From Aldrovandia affinis (taxonomy: Eukaryota; Chordata; Actinopteri; Notacanthiformes; Halosauridae): a stretch of 64,000 nucleotides of DNA. The stretch spans positions 2,503,001-2,567,000 of the forward strand of contig JAINUG010000018.1 in the NCBI GenBank assembly GCA_029706075.1, read 5' to 3'. Below, piece after piece: positions 1-9,211 of the stretch. The notes beneath the pieces were generated by a model. The model did no database searches. It saw only the letters and a program-made list of their open reading frames with translations, and was not told the origin of the DNA. Every line of letters starts with the position of its first letter. Within the stretch, counting starts at the first letter, position 1. The translations under genes and the position numbers were made by a program.

Positions 1-2
1 CC

Positions 3-98
3 AGAATCTCTGAGGAATGTTTCCCGCACCTTGTTGAATTCATGCCACGAAGAATTCAGGCTGTTCTGGGGGCAAAGGGGGGTCCTACCCAGCACTAG
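3..98 (+). pseudogene. Tc1/mariner-type transposase, C-terminal fragment
   Basis: The window opens inside an open frame ending at a TAG at 96-98. Its translation includes the stretch MPRRIQAVLGAKGGPT, which is the usual end of Tc1/mariner-like fish transposases (family knowledge). The stop is followed by a short tail ending in ccactgagtgta near 134, which reads as the end of the element. Only about 31 codons lie in this window, so the rest of the gene, including its DDE catalytic residues, lies to the left or is missing. The region from 135 to 313 shows nothing further. Confidence 0.6.
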
Positions 99-313
99 AA
101 AGGTATATCTAATAAAGTGGCCACTGAGTGTATATATTCTGCTGGTTTAACGTTTTTATTTATAAAATTGATATAAAACAGACATAAAACTGAGCTAAAT
201 GGGCTGTCACTAGTAGCCCCAGCAAACGTCAGTAATCCTTGAGCTATAACAATAGGTTTCCCTACTTATAATAGCTAATGATAGGGTACACTCATGTCTG
301 AATGAGTGCACAT

Positions 314-650
314 GGGGTCTCGGGTGGTGTAATGGTAAAAGCATTAGCCCGGAATGCAGGTTGCCCTCTGGCCGGGAGTCCCGTTCAGGGTGGTGATTGG
401 CTGTCCGCCCCAGGGGGAGGGGGGAGGGAGAGCCTGCACGAGCTCGCCGAAAAGTGCAGATGGCGTCCCTGTAAGACAGTTGGGCAAGTCTCGGAGGAGG
501 CGGATCATTGCCGGTCTCGAGGTATCAGCTTGTCCCGTAGAGACGGGTGGTGGGCTCGTGGGGGAGGATGAATTGAAGAAATAGACGGTACAGTTAGCCA
601 CCAAATTGGGAGAAAAATGGGGGGAAAATCTGAAAAAAATTATAAAAACA
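314..650 (+). mobile_element. tRNA-derived SINE
   Basis: The head is tRNA-like, with a pol III A-box match tggtgtaatgg near 325. The body shares gattggctgtccgcccc and a G-rich run with the SINEs at 35437 and 41434. The 3' end (ccaaattgggagaaaaatgg) is the same tail seen in those copies, followed by an A-rich stretch. The B box is degenerate, so this copy is older than the one at 41434. Confidence 0.75.
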
Positions 651-689
651 CTGCGTAATTAGAACCTGTCTTGGTTGTTGATGTGTTGG

Positions 690-1300
690 TATCTGAGACT
701 GCAAAATAGCCGCAACATAGCAATTGTCGTTGCACTGTGACTATTTCCTTAGTAAATTTGGCCCTAATATTCTAAACAACCTTACTTAATTTAAAACTGT
801 TCTTAATGTTTTAGAATAGCTCAAAATATTTCTCAATTTTCAATGTCAATATCTTTTCTCGATTTTGATTTGATGCAGATGCTTAGAAGCATCATTTTTG
901 ATAATTTGATGATTAATTGAGATCATTAATCTACAGCAATGGGATGTTTGTTTAACAACAGTCCTGAGAAGAGAAAAAGTGACCTGGTGAGGAAAATGCT
1001 GGTTACAAAAGTGGTCAGGAATTTCTGCATGCCCTACATATCACCTAAGAACAATTCTAGGTAATCAGTCCACTAACTTCTAGTTTGGTGAGGACAGTAG
1101 GGAAAACACATCTGGGTGGTATAGTGTAATTGCAAGTTTTGTTCGTCGCGAACAGAATATTTCTCACATCTGCTGAGTTTGGTAGTTTTGTGGTCTGCAG
1201 TAAAGGCAACATAGCAACAAAGCAATTGAACATTACCTTTATAAATAAAGTTAAATACTATTAGAAACACAAGCATTGGGCTCCTGGATGGCACAACGGT
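690..1300. repeat. degenerate Harbinger-like relic
   Basis: The stretch at about 1125-1235 (gttcgtcgcgaacagaatatttc, then gagtttgg, then a decayed version of the following bases) aligns by eye with the subterminal DNA of the Harbinger copy starting at 34220 (gtctgtcgcaaacagaatatttcc, gagtttgg). A tttggccctaat near 758-770 resembles that element's terminal repeat. No coding frame is left. Boundaries are approximate. Confidence 0.4.
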
Positions 1301-1345
1301 AAAAGCACTCCCCCGGAGTGCAATAAGCCCTGAGTATTTTCACGA
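1279..1345 (+). repeat. SINE head fragment
   Basis: The sequence gggctcctggatggcacaacgg followed by taaaagcactc resembles the tRNA-like heads at 314 and 1855. No body or tail follows. From 1346 to 1854 I see no gene or clear repeat. Confidence 0.4.
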
Positions 1346-1854
1346 CTTGGGAACACTACTCACATAAACATACACTCTAACATAAACTCTATGATTGCCT
1401 ATACATTCAGTTTTCCTGGTACAACACAATTCTTGGAAACGCATACATCCACCTGCATACAGACATGCATAATAAACTCAATAAATCACGACCAGTGTGG
1501 GGGTCACACTACAAGTCATTTTGTGTTAGGAGGGGTGGTTATTTCAAATATTTTTAGGAATGTTGTTTACAAAAGGTAATCAAAGCAATTATGACCAATT
1601 CAGGGGTAAATTCCTAATGTCATGCACAAAAATCCAGCCCTCGAACTGATGATCCACTGCACACTGGGGTTGTAGAGGGTTGAAAGGGAGCTTGGCTAAA
1701 TGGTATTCGGCAGGGCCAAGTCAGAAGAGGCGTCTCAGTCTGGAAAAGACAGAGGCAGAGGCAGGACTTTGACTGGTCAGCTCTGATTGTAGTATTAAGG
1801 ATGTGACTGGACCACTATGTGGTAACATGAACTACATTAGAAATGATAGGCTAA

Positions 1855-2117
1855 GGGCCCCGGGTGGCTTCACGGTAAAGGGACTCACCCGGAGTGTGAG
1901 TTGCTCACTGCGGCCGAGGTTCAATTCAATTGGCTGTCACAGGGAAGCCGACACAGGCTCGTCACATGTACAGTAGGCTTCCCAGTGGGTATCAGAATCA
2001 CGGCCGATGACTCGGAAGGACACGATTCGTCCGCCCACGTCACTGCCGGTCCCAGGGTAGTGGCTGGTCTCATAGTTGCACATGGAGGGTTTGTGGGGGG
2101 AGGGGGGAATTGAATTA
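1855..2117 (+). mobile_element. tRNA-derived SINE, older copy
   Basis: A tRNA-like head is followed by a perfect B-box match, gttcaattc, near 1919. The body contains attggctgtc and then a diverged G-rich end, like the other SINEs here. The tail shared by the younger copies is missing or decayed. From 2118 to 3000 the DNA is AT-rich and holds nothing I recognise. Confidence 0.6.
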
Positions 2118-3130
2118 ACTTACATCACCATTTGGGATTATGGTTTTTAACAGACAAAAATAGTGCACTCACCTATTTCAAGCGCAAATAAATACACTCT
2201 AGAGAATATTATGCAGGCTCATGGTAGGAATCTTGACTGTGAATGGGTATTAACAGTGATCTCACTGTTAATCTGTACAATTAAAGTTTATGACAATAAT
2301 GTGTATTGTTCATTGTTACTATGATGTATGAAACGTGCTTCCGATTCAGTTCATTGAGACTATTTTCCCTAGCAATTAAAAGAATAGTCAATAAAACATC
2401 TTGACTCGTGATAGTCAAAACTTTGACAGGTCTGGCTAACCCTGTCGAGAGCATACTCGAGACATACTAGATACGTATTCATCTGAGTCTAACACTATTG
2501 CGGGTTTGGCAGATCTTATAATTTTTTTACTGTAATTTGTTCATAGTGTCAGGTTTGCAAGTTTAACAAGTTCCAGTTACATTTTTCAGTTACTTTCCTT
2601 TTTCATTGTTATGACTGTGTCCAGTGTGTTTTATACATTGTCTCTCTCTATGGAATTTAACCATTTTAATTGATTGTTTGCACATTGGATCTAGTGCTAC
2701 ACACTGTGATCAAACACAAAACGCAGTCTAAAGCATCAAAATCATTGACTTTTTGTAATATTACTGTCTTTTCTGCACAACAACACCTCTTTTACCTTAG
2801 AACTGGAAGGTTTGGGGGATTAATTTAGACTTTAATAAAATAGTGAATTCATTTAACCTCACATGAGATTACAGAATAATATCATAGGATGGAATGGAAT
2901 ACTAATTGGTTGATCGGTTTAAACTGATTGTGACACTAATCAAACTATCTTTTTATTTATTTTTGCTCTCTCCCTTCAGTGTACCAATTGAAGCAGTGTG
3001 AGGGACTGGGTTTTGTTAACTTTAGCTTCAGGGTAGGACATGGAGAGAATTAGGAGGAGTATGACAGGCAGTGGGTTAAAATTCCTAGACTGTATCTGAA
3101 TATGCCTCAGGACAGGACAATAGGGAAAAT

Positions 3131-4157
3131 ATGGAAGAACGGAAAGTTATGGAAGAGGGGGAGGTTGATTTTTCCTCTTTTTTCCCTGATGAGAAATGTT
3201 TGACCCCAGATAATGCAGCTGTAGAGAGTGAAGATGCTGGAGATGTTCTAGTTGACTTTGAAATTGAATCTCCAGACTTAGTACTAGGTGTAGATGATAC
3301 AACACTGAAAGAGGATCTTGCCTCATGGGCTGTACAGCATGAAATAACGCATAATGCTGTTGACAACCTTTTGAAGTTGTTGAAGAGGCATGGGTCTGAC
3401 AACCTTCCCTCGAGTGCTCGAACCCTGTTGGAAGCACCAATAACTGTGAACATTCTAAACAAATCAAGCATGGATTATGTCTACCTCGGCGGTACAAGAA
3501 AAGTTTGATTGAAAACATTCAAGAATTAGAACTAAAGTTGTACATTCTTTCAGCGACAGAGAACAAGAACACCACCAGAGCCACATCATCTTTTCATTCT
3601 GCAATTTGAAAGTAGATATGGTCAAGTCTTTCCCTGCAGATTACATGCATCAGTCTTGTCTTTTTGAAAACAATCTTGTCTAGTTTTCAAAAAACTTGAA
3701 GATCTCAAGAGTGATGTCCTAAACCTTTTTGCCAGATGTCCAAGAAGTGTGGATGAAATTGATGGGTGAAAGGCAACTGAGTATAGGCAAGTGATGTTGT
3801 ACACAGGAAAGATCATTCTGAAATGAGTTCTAAAAGACAGGACTTATATGATCACTTATTATGTTCACTGCCATGTGCATCCTTGTGAGTCCAAAGCTTT
3901 CAAAGACTCATCACCAGTATGCAAAGGATCTCATGAAGTTCTTTGTAAGCAGATCAAGAGAGCTGTATGGTGAGGATTTCCTTGTCTACAACATCTACTT
4001 GCTACTGCACATCACAGACGATACACTCCAGTTTGAGGGCTTGGATAACAGCAGTGCTTTTCCTTTTGAGAATTTAAATCAAAAGCTCAAGAGAATCATT
4101 CACTCAGGAAGAAATCCTCTGTCACAAGTAACACTGAGAATTCACAAAGTGGAATGA
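3131..4157 (+). pseudogene. broken transposase-like gene of a large uncharacterised transposon family
   Basis: Two open stretches read as the two ends of one protein. The first (3131-3508, 125 codons) has an acidic start, then a segment with WAVQHEITHNAVDNLLKLL and LPSSARTLL. The second (3861-4157) has SPKLSKTHHQYAKDL, ELYGEDFLVYN and SAFPFENLNQKLKR. I know this order from a family of large transposon-borne proteins in fish and cnidarians, often labelled only as transposase-domain proteins. The central part is shortened: only a DYMHQ-like stretch near 3640 and CPRSVDEID near 3735 remain, with stops and frameshifts. Intact relatives are several times longer, so this is an internally deleted dead copy. 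The superfamily is not certain; a CACTA/Plavaka relationship is possible. Confidence 0.55.
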
Positions 4158-4666
4158 AATATTAAGAGAGAAGGCGCCAGGCAGGGCACCAGACCTAACA
4201 GTGTCTTCAGGGCTGGGAAGTCATGCTGCAAAGTTATTGAAGATGTGGAAGAGAAAGAAATACTTACAGGATATATAATGACACTACTGCACTTTTCACA
4301 GACACTTGTGATTCCAGAGTTATTGGTGCATTTGTTGGTAAAGCAAGGGATACCACAGTCAAGAAGATTCCAAAATCTGATTTATCAACACAGGCAATCC
4401 TGAATGAGATTCTGGAAAATAACTGTGTGATCTCTGTTTTACACAGCAGTTTGTAAGTGCTACACAACAGAAGCAGTTTAGCATCAAATATAGCTATTCT
4501 TCTTAGTCACTGTAAGCTGGTATTGTTACAGATATTTTAGTACAACACTCTGTTTACTGTACTTGCACTTTCAGATGATAACCTATGCTGTGGTTGAGTT
4601 CCTCAAGGAGGGGACTGTTGTTGTGGTTCGCAGCTCATGGATTTTGGAGCATGACAATGTAGTTAT
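4158..4666. other. unassigned stretch after the transposase relic
   Basis: No frame of convincing coding character is present. It may be the 3' part of the element carrying the 3131-4157 relic, but I see no terminal repeat that would close it. Confidence 0.3.
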
Positions 4667-5102
4667 TGTAGCAGGGTGGCCACCATGCCCAGTGGTGAGT
4701 GGGTGAAAGACCAAACCAAAAAAAGCAGAGTTCCAATAGGTCAACGGCCACTTTATTATCTTTACACAAAGAAAATAAAACAAAACACGAAATACAGCCG
4801 TTAAATCAAAACTATGCAAAGGAGGGAAATAGAAACCAAAAACCTGCAACTTCTGCCTCCTTGCCCTATAAAACTCCCTTCAGGCATGGCATGCTGTGCT
4901 TTTATAATGGCCTAACAATGGCAATGGCACACAGCTGAGTTGATTGCTCATTAGCCTGAGGTGAGCCTACCTGTAAGTAAGGCCGCTGCTGTTCAAGGTC
5001 CTGTAGCACTCTCCAGGTTGTGGGAGGGAACAGGAGCACTTGACAGCTACTAAAAGGGAGGCGTAGCCCTCTACTCCTCCCTCCACCTCTCCCAGTGTCA
5101 CA
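4667..5102 (-). repeat. LTR of a short minus-strand retroelement (3' LTR)
   Basis: This 436-bp stretch runs from TGTAGCAGGG to GTGTCACA, so it has the TG...CA ends of an LTR. It matches 6238-6527 base for base over long runs. Read on the minus strand it has a TATA box (attataaaagcac, near 4895-4907) and an AATAAAG poly(A) signal near 4753, in LTR order. A third partial copy lies at 39849. The five bases flanking the left edge do not clearly match those beyond 6527. Confidence 0.65.
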
Positions 5103-5141
5103 TACCCTCCCCCTCAGCTCAGACTAAGGGGAAGCCCATAG

Positions 5142-5447
5142 GGAGGCCAGCGACAGCAGGGCACAATGGGACCTCAGGGAGGCTGGCGACAGCAGGCAAC
5201 GAAGGACCCCCAGGAAGGCTGGCAGCAGCAGGCAAGGAGGGGCCCTCAGGGAGGCCGGCGACAGCAGGGCGCGATGGGACCTCAGGGAGGCCAGCGACAG
5301 CAGGGCGCGATGGGACCTCAGGAAGGCCGGCGACAGCAGGGCGTGATGGGCCCTCACCAAGGCCAGCAACAGCAGGGTGCGATGGGACCTCAGGAAGGCC
5401 GGTGGCGGCAGGCGCGATGGACACTCAGCAAGGCCGGCGGTGGCAGG
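5142..5447 (-). repeat. 36-bp tandem repeat, about 8.5 units
   Basis: Units of the form gggacctcagggaggccgg then cgacagcagggcgcgat repeat every 36 bp with moderate divergence. The unit length is a multiple of three, and on the minus strand one frame stays open at 5119-5424 as a 12-residue repeat of the type PAVAGLPEVPSR. It lies between the Gag-like frame and the 3' LTR, in a different frame from Gag. It may be translated low-complexity protein or simply a noncoding repeat. Confidence 0.75.
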
Positions 5448-5522
5448 AGATAATGGAACCCCTGGCAGGCTTTCAGTGGTGGCTGATTAGGCAGCCTTGA
5501 GAGTGGTGGTTGCCTGTGAAGC

Positions 5523-6060
5523 TTAGTCTGGTTGGGATATTTGTGTGGTGGAGGTCTGTGGGGGTGAATGGCCGGGTCTTAGGACCTTCCTCTCCTCCTC
5601 AGCCAGGGAGAGGAGAAGCTGGTGGGCAGTGTCATTAATTGGTGCTGGACAGTGGTGCCAATGATGACTGTTGTTTTCGCAGCTTCCGCACCAGTTGGCA
5701 TCCCGTACTGGGCACACAGACCAGTGATAGTCTGGCTCCCCACACCACTCACAACAGAGAAAAATCCTCATCAGCTCCTCGCAGGGGCCCACGACCCAGG
5801 GTTCCACAGGTCGGTGGGGCAACTCCCTCCCGCCCCAGGGCCTGCAGTACTGGATCAAGGGTGAGGCGATAGCCAGGCAGTGGTGGAGCCAGGTAAGGGG
5901 TTCCATGATCGCTTATCTCTGAGTTGCCTCGCTTTTCCCCATGAAAGCCAGGAGTGTCTCCACCACACACTTGCTCAGGTAACTGACCCCCTCCAGGTCC
6001 AACCAGATGTAAATCTCCCGGTCCCTCAGCCAACAAAGGGCCAGTCCAGGTCACAGCAAG
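5523..6060 (-). pseudogene. Gag-like zinc-knuckle protein of the short LTR element
   Basis: The minus frame that opens at 5906 continues backwards to about 6060, with one in-frame TAA just upstream of the ATG at 5906. The upstream part contains LRDREIYIWLDLEGVSYLSK, which looks coding. The downstream part has two cysteine/histidine knuckles: CEWCGEPDYHWSVC (C-X2-C-X5-H-X3-C, a variant spacing) and CGSCENNSHHWHHC (classic C-X2-C-X4-H-X4-C). Knuckles of this type bind retroelement RNA in Gag (family knowledge). No protease, reverse transcriptase or integrase lies between the LTRs, so the element is non-autonomous or deleted. A second minus frame (5749-6204) overlaps and I take it as a shadow of this one. 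I cannot assign the family. Confidence 0.6.
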
Positions 6061-6237
6061 CCAGGGCACATGTCCACCAGGGCTCGAGGGTGGCTCCAAC
6101 TTGACCCCAGCCGCTATACACAGCATTTCTCCTTGCATCTCAGGAGAGCAGGCTTGCAGGTCCTCCCAGCAGATAATCAAGGGTTCCTGGAGTCCCCTAG
6201 GCATAGGGATTGCCTGCCTCTTTGCCTTGCTGTGTTA

Positions 6238-6527
6238 CGAAAATACAGCCATTAAATCAAAACTATGCAACAAAAAATCCACAAAAACCTTCTGCCTACA
6301 TACCCTGAAAATTCCCTTCGGGCATGGCAGGCTGTGCTTTTATAATGGCCTAATGAGGGCAATGGCTCACAGCTGAGTTGATTGCTCATCAGTCTCAGGT
6401 GAGCCTGACTATAAGTGAGGCTGCTGTTTAAGGTCCTGTAGTACTCTCCAGGCTGTGGAGGGAACAGGAGCACTTGACAGCAGCTAAAAGGGAGGCGTAG
6501 CCCTCTACTCAGTGTCAGAGTGTCACA
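6238..6527 (-). repeat. truncated 5' LTR of the short retroelement
   Basis: It matches the LTR at 4667-5102 from cgaaatacagcc to the terminal tgtcaca, including the minus-strand TATA region. About 125 bp corresponding to 4667-4791 (U5 and part of R on the minus strand) is absent, and a primer-binding site is not visible. The deletion must have removed the LTR/internal junction. Confidence 0.65.
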
Positions 6528-6530
6528 GTA

Positions 6531-7513
6531 CAGGCAGTCCCCGGGTTACGAACGTCCGGCTTACGGACAACTCGTACTTACGAACGGACTGCCATAAGGG
6601 CTATTATATTTTAAAAATTGAGTTAAATACAATTATTGGTTTAATTATTGAGATGGAAAGGCTTCTATAATTTGGATAGAAGACCAAAATAAGCATAATA
6701 TGCCTATTAGCCTTTCTTTAGTGCAAGAAGTGAAGGTGATTGCGACAAAGAATTTGTTGCGAGTAGGGGTTGGTTAAATCTACATAATATTAATTTGGAA
6801 AATTTACATAATATTAAAGTTCAAGGTGAAGCAGCGAGTGCAGATGTAAGTGCTGCGAGTCATTTTCCAGAAATGTTGGAAAAAATTATTGTCGAGGGAG
6901 GTTATTTGCCAGACCAAATATGTAATGTAGACGAGACTGGCTTATTTTGGAAGAAAATGCCTGAAAGGACCTACAATTCGAAAGAGGAAAAAAGTGCACC
7001 AGGACATAAGGCATCGAAGGATAGGCTAACATTATTGCTTGGGGGTAACGCATCTGGGGATTTCAAGCTCAAGCCTTTGCTTGTGTATCGCTCGCTAAGT
7101 CCGAGGGCACTTCGCCATGTCATTAAAACATTGTTATCATAATGTTACCTCACAAATGAGTGTTGACCTTTAATCATGATCCTTTTTCTTTTTTTTATCT
7201 AAACTGTTTTAAGAACTGTTTCTTTAATGTTTTTTTTACAGTACAGTACTGTATGTACATAGTCGTTTTTATTATTACTGTATTATTATTATTACAGTAG
7301 TATGCACTGAATGTTATGTTTAAGATGTGTTATTGTATTTGGAAGTTTTTCTTAAGTGTTTTATATGCACAGAAAGGTAAAATAAATACTATACCAAGAC
7401 AAACATTTGACTAAGTGACGATTAATAAGAACTGCATGTACCTGTTCCGACTTACATACAAATTAAATTTAAAGAGTACGAACGGATCTCGTTCGTAACC
7501 TGGGGACTGCCTG
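6531..7513 (+). mobile_element. Tigger/pogo-type DNA transposon, deletion derivative
   Basis: The ends are inverted: CAGGCAGTCCCCGGGTTACG at 6531 and its complement, with one mismatch in 24 bp, ending at 7513. TA lies on both sides (6529-6530 and 7514-7515), which is the target duplication of Tc1/mariner-superfamily elements. At 983 bp it is much shorter than a full Tigger element and keeps only the middle of the transposase. Confidence 0.85.
6795..7142 (+). pseudogene. Tigger/jerky-type transposase fragment
   Basis: The 115-codon frame contains NVDETGLFWKKMP and KDRLTLLLGGNASGDFKLKP, diagnostic of the DDE_1 domain shared by Tigger transposases, jerky and CENP-B relatives. The first catalytic aspartate is in the NVDETG motif. 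Upstream bases (about 6720-6795) keep traces of the preceding segment (ASRGW-like), so the listed ATG is not the original start. The helix-turn-helix DNA-binding half and the C-terminal catalytic residues are missing. Transposition from this copy is not possible. Confidence 0.8.
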
Positions 7514-7515
7514 TA

Positions 7516-7743
7516 TACTTACCTTAACTTAACTTAACTCTGAAATGTACATTATTTTTCCGTGTTTGGTAACCTGAACTTTATTTTTTAACGTCTGGCA
7601 GTTTACCGCTTACCTTTGTACCATTTCAGGTTATTCACTGGACTTGAATTTCAGTAAAAACTGGAAAATGGGGGTGTTCTAAAACATTTGGCCATATAGT
7701 GTACATACTGTATATAAATTATATATATATATATAGCCTATAT
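7516..7743. other. spacer with repeat-like end
   Basis: It contains a short acttaactta run after the Tigger element and, near 7670-7710, a gggggtgttctaaaac stretch that resembles the ends of common fish DNA transposons. An AT run leads into the hAT copy at 7744. Confidence 0.3.
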
Positions 7744-8406
7744 CAGTGGTGGGCCGTGCATTTCACACCTAGGCCTTCAGTAGTGCTCCGTCTGAATCAA
7801 TCCACCCCTCAATAACTATTTTATGGCTATAAAAGCCATCTTATTGTTATGTTTTGAGTGTCTGTTCGGTTTGTTTTTGCACTTCGTTTATTTATCTTTC
7901 TTCAGTCATGTTTCATTCTCGTTCTGTCATGCACTTCGGGAAATTCTATGTTTCGTTTTTTCCGTCTTCGTTTCTAATCTCGTTTTACTTCCTTCTTACT
8001 TTTTAATTACACTTTGTATATATTAGTTAGATGTATATAGTACTAACCAACTAATCTACTAACATTAGGGATTTAGATTAAGTTACTAACACTACTAATC
8101 ACTAATTATCTCACGCTTCTAACTATCGCAGTCATTCTCTCTCATCTCTATCGCTGTCATTCTCTCTCATGAAACATGACTGAAGAAAGATAAATAAACA
8201 AAGTGCAAAAACAAACCAAACAGGCACCCGTTGCCGTTGCATCGCAGATAGATAACTCGTGTATCCAGAATAAATGCCTTTACTGAAGAAACAAACTCGG
8301 GGTGCTACAGCTGCGACACACATAAAAAAGCATCAATAATAATAACCTCATAAAATTGCAATATTATTTAGGAAAATAGCAACATTTTACTCACCAAAAA
8401 TCCTTA

Positions 8407-8619
8407 TTATTTGTACACAAAATCCATCCTCCTTTCTTTCCTCAAAAAGAGTTCAATTACTCTGTCGTACAGATTATCCGTGTGTTTCAGTTCCATCAAG
8501 AAGTCATTTTCTATCGCCATCGAAGCTAATGCTGAAAGTCGAGCCTGCCCTGTCGTATTTCTGGCATAAGTTTTCATTCGCTTTAGGGCTGAAAATGTCC
8601 GCTCAAATGTCTGAATCAC
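8407..8619 (-). pseudogene. hAT transposase dimerisation-domain fragment
   Basis: The 70-codon frame has ERTFSALKRMKTYARNTTGQ followed by ARLSALASMAIE, the signature of the hAT C-terminal dimerisation region in ZMYM/TTF-type fish transposases. The frame runs upstream into the 150-bp fold-back arm at 8611, so the catalytic core has been lost and replaced by noncoding inverted sequence. The parallel frame in the second copy is at 9988-10200. Confidence 0.75.
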
Positions 8620-9127
8620 AGACTGATGTTAATTATATTTTGTCCATGAATACTTATTAAATAATTCCAAATGGTCTGTCCGCTTCCTTTCATAGCTTTT
8701 CCCCTGGTTGCGCTGCATCCAGACGTGTATTTTCATATTAAAGCATTTAACCAATCACATTACATCATAGTCAGACACTCTCTGACTATCCAATCAAAGG
8801 GTGTGAATACGCTGACGTTACCTAGGCCTTCGAGAAGGCCTTCGTGTCCCCAACTCAAAATCTGATTGGTTGAAGCAACAGTTTGATCAACACTTATTTT
8901 ATGCTACAGGGCCTTCAGAACGGATTGTGAAGGCCTCCAGGCAGATTTCTTTGACCCTGGCAACAAATGATGGCTAAAATGTGATTGGTTAAATGCTTTA
9001 ATATGAAAATACACGTCTGGATGCAGCGCAACCAGGAAACAGCTATGAAAGGAAGCGAACAGACCATTTGGAATTATTTAATAAGTATTCATGGACAAAA
9101 TATAATTAACATCAGTCTGTGATTCAG
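8611..9127. repeat. internal inverted repeat of hAT copy 1
   Basis: The left arm 8611-8761 and right arm 8978-9127 are near-perfect reverse complements (starting ctgaatcacagactgatg, ending catcagtctgtgattcag), separated by about 216 bp. RNA from this stretch could form a long hairpin. Confidence 0.85.
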
Positions 9128-9177
9128 ATATTTTTTAGGCCAGCAGAGAAGGCCTTGCAGGCCCTGACGGCCCACCA

Positions 9178-9208
<31 letters not shown>

Positions 9209-9211
<3 letters not shown>

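Larger units (their letters stand above)
7744..9180 (-). mobile_element. hAT DNA transposon with internal fold-back arms, copy 1
   Basis: It starts CAGTGGTGGGCCGTG and ends GACGGCCCACCACTG, so the termini are inverted. It lies inside an AT run, so an 8-bp duplication cannot be read. A C-terminal hAT transposase frame lies on the minus strand at 8407-8619. Two internal inverted repeats are present: 8611-8761 against 8978-9127 (about 150 bp arms), and a shorter one pairing about 7870-7920 with 8167-8222. The second copy starts 29 bp to the right in the same orientation. Confidence 0.8.

Noticed and set aside
5124..5453. Repeat-rich plus- and minus-strand frames over the 36-bp repeat as separate genes
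   Set aside because: Because the unit is a multiple of three, several frames stay open by default. Only the minus-strand frame is mentioned, as a possible part of the LTR element.
5749..6204. 151-codon minus-strand frame as the true Gag of the short LTR element
   Set aside because: The alternative minus frame ending at 5523 carries the zinc knuckles and a more protein-like upstream segment; this one is Gly/Pro-rich and lacks motifs.
7823..8026. Phe/Leu-rich plus-strand frames in the hAT copies and at 48958-49330 as membrane proteins
   Set aside because: They are translations of T-rich noncoding hAT sequence repeated in three places, antisense to or outside the transposase.
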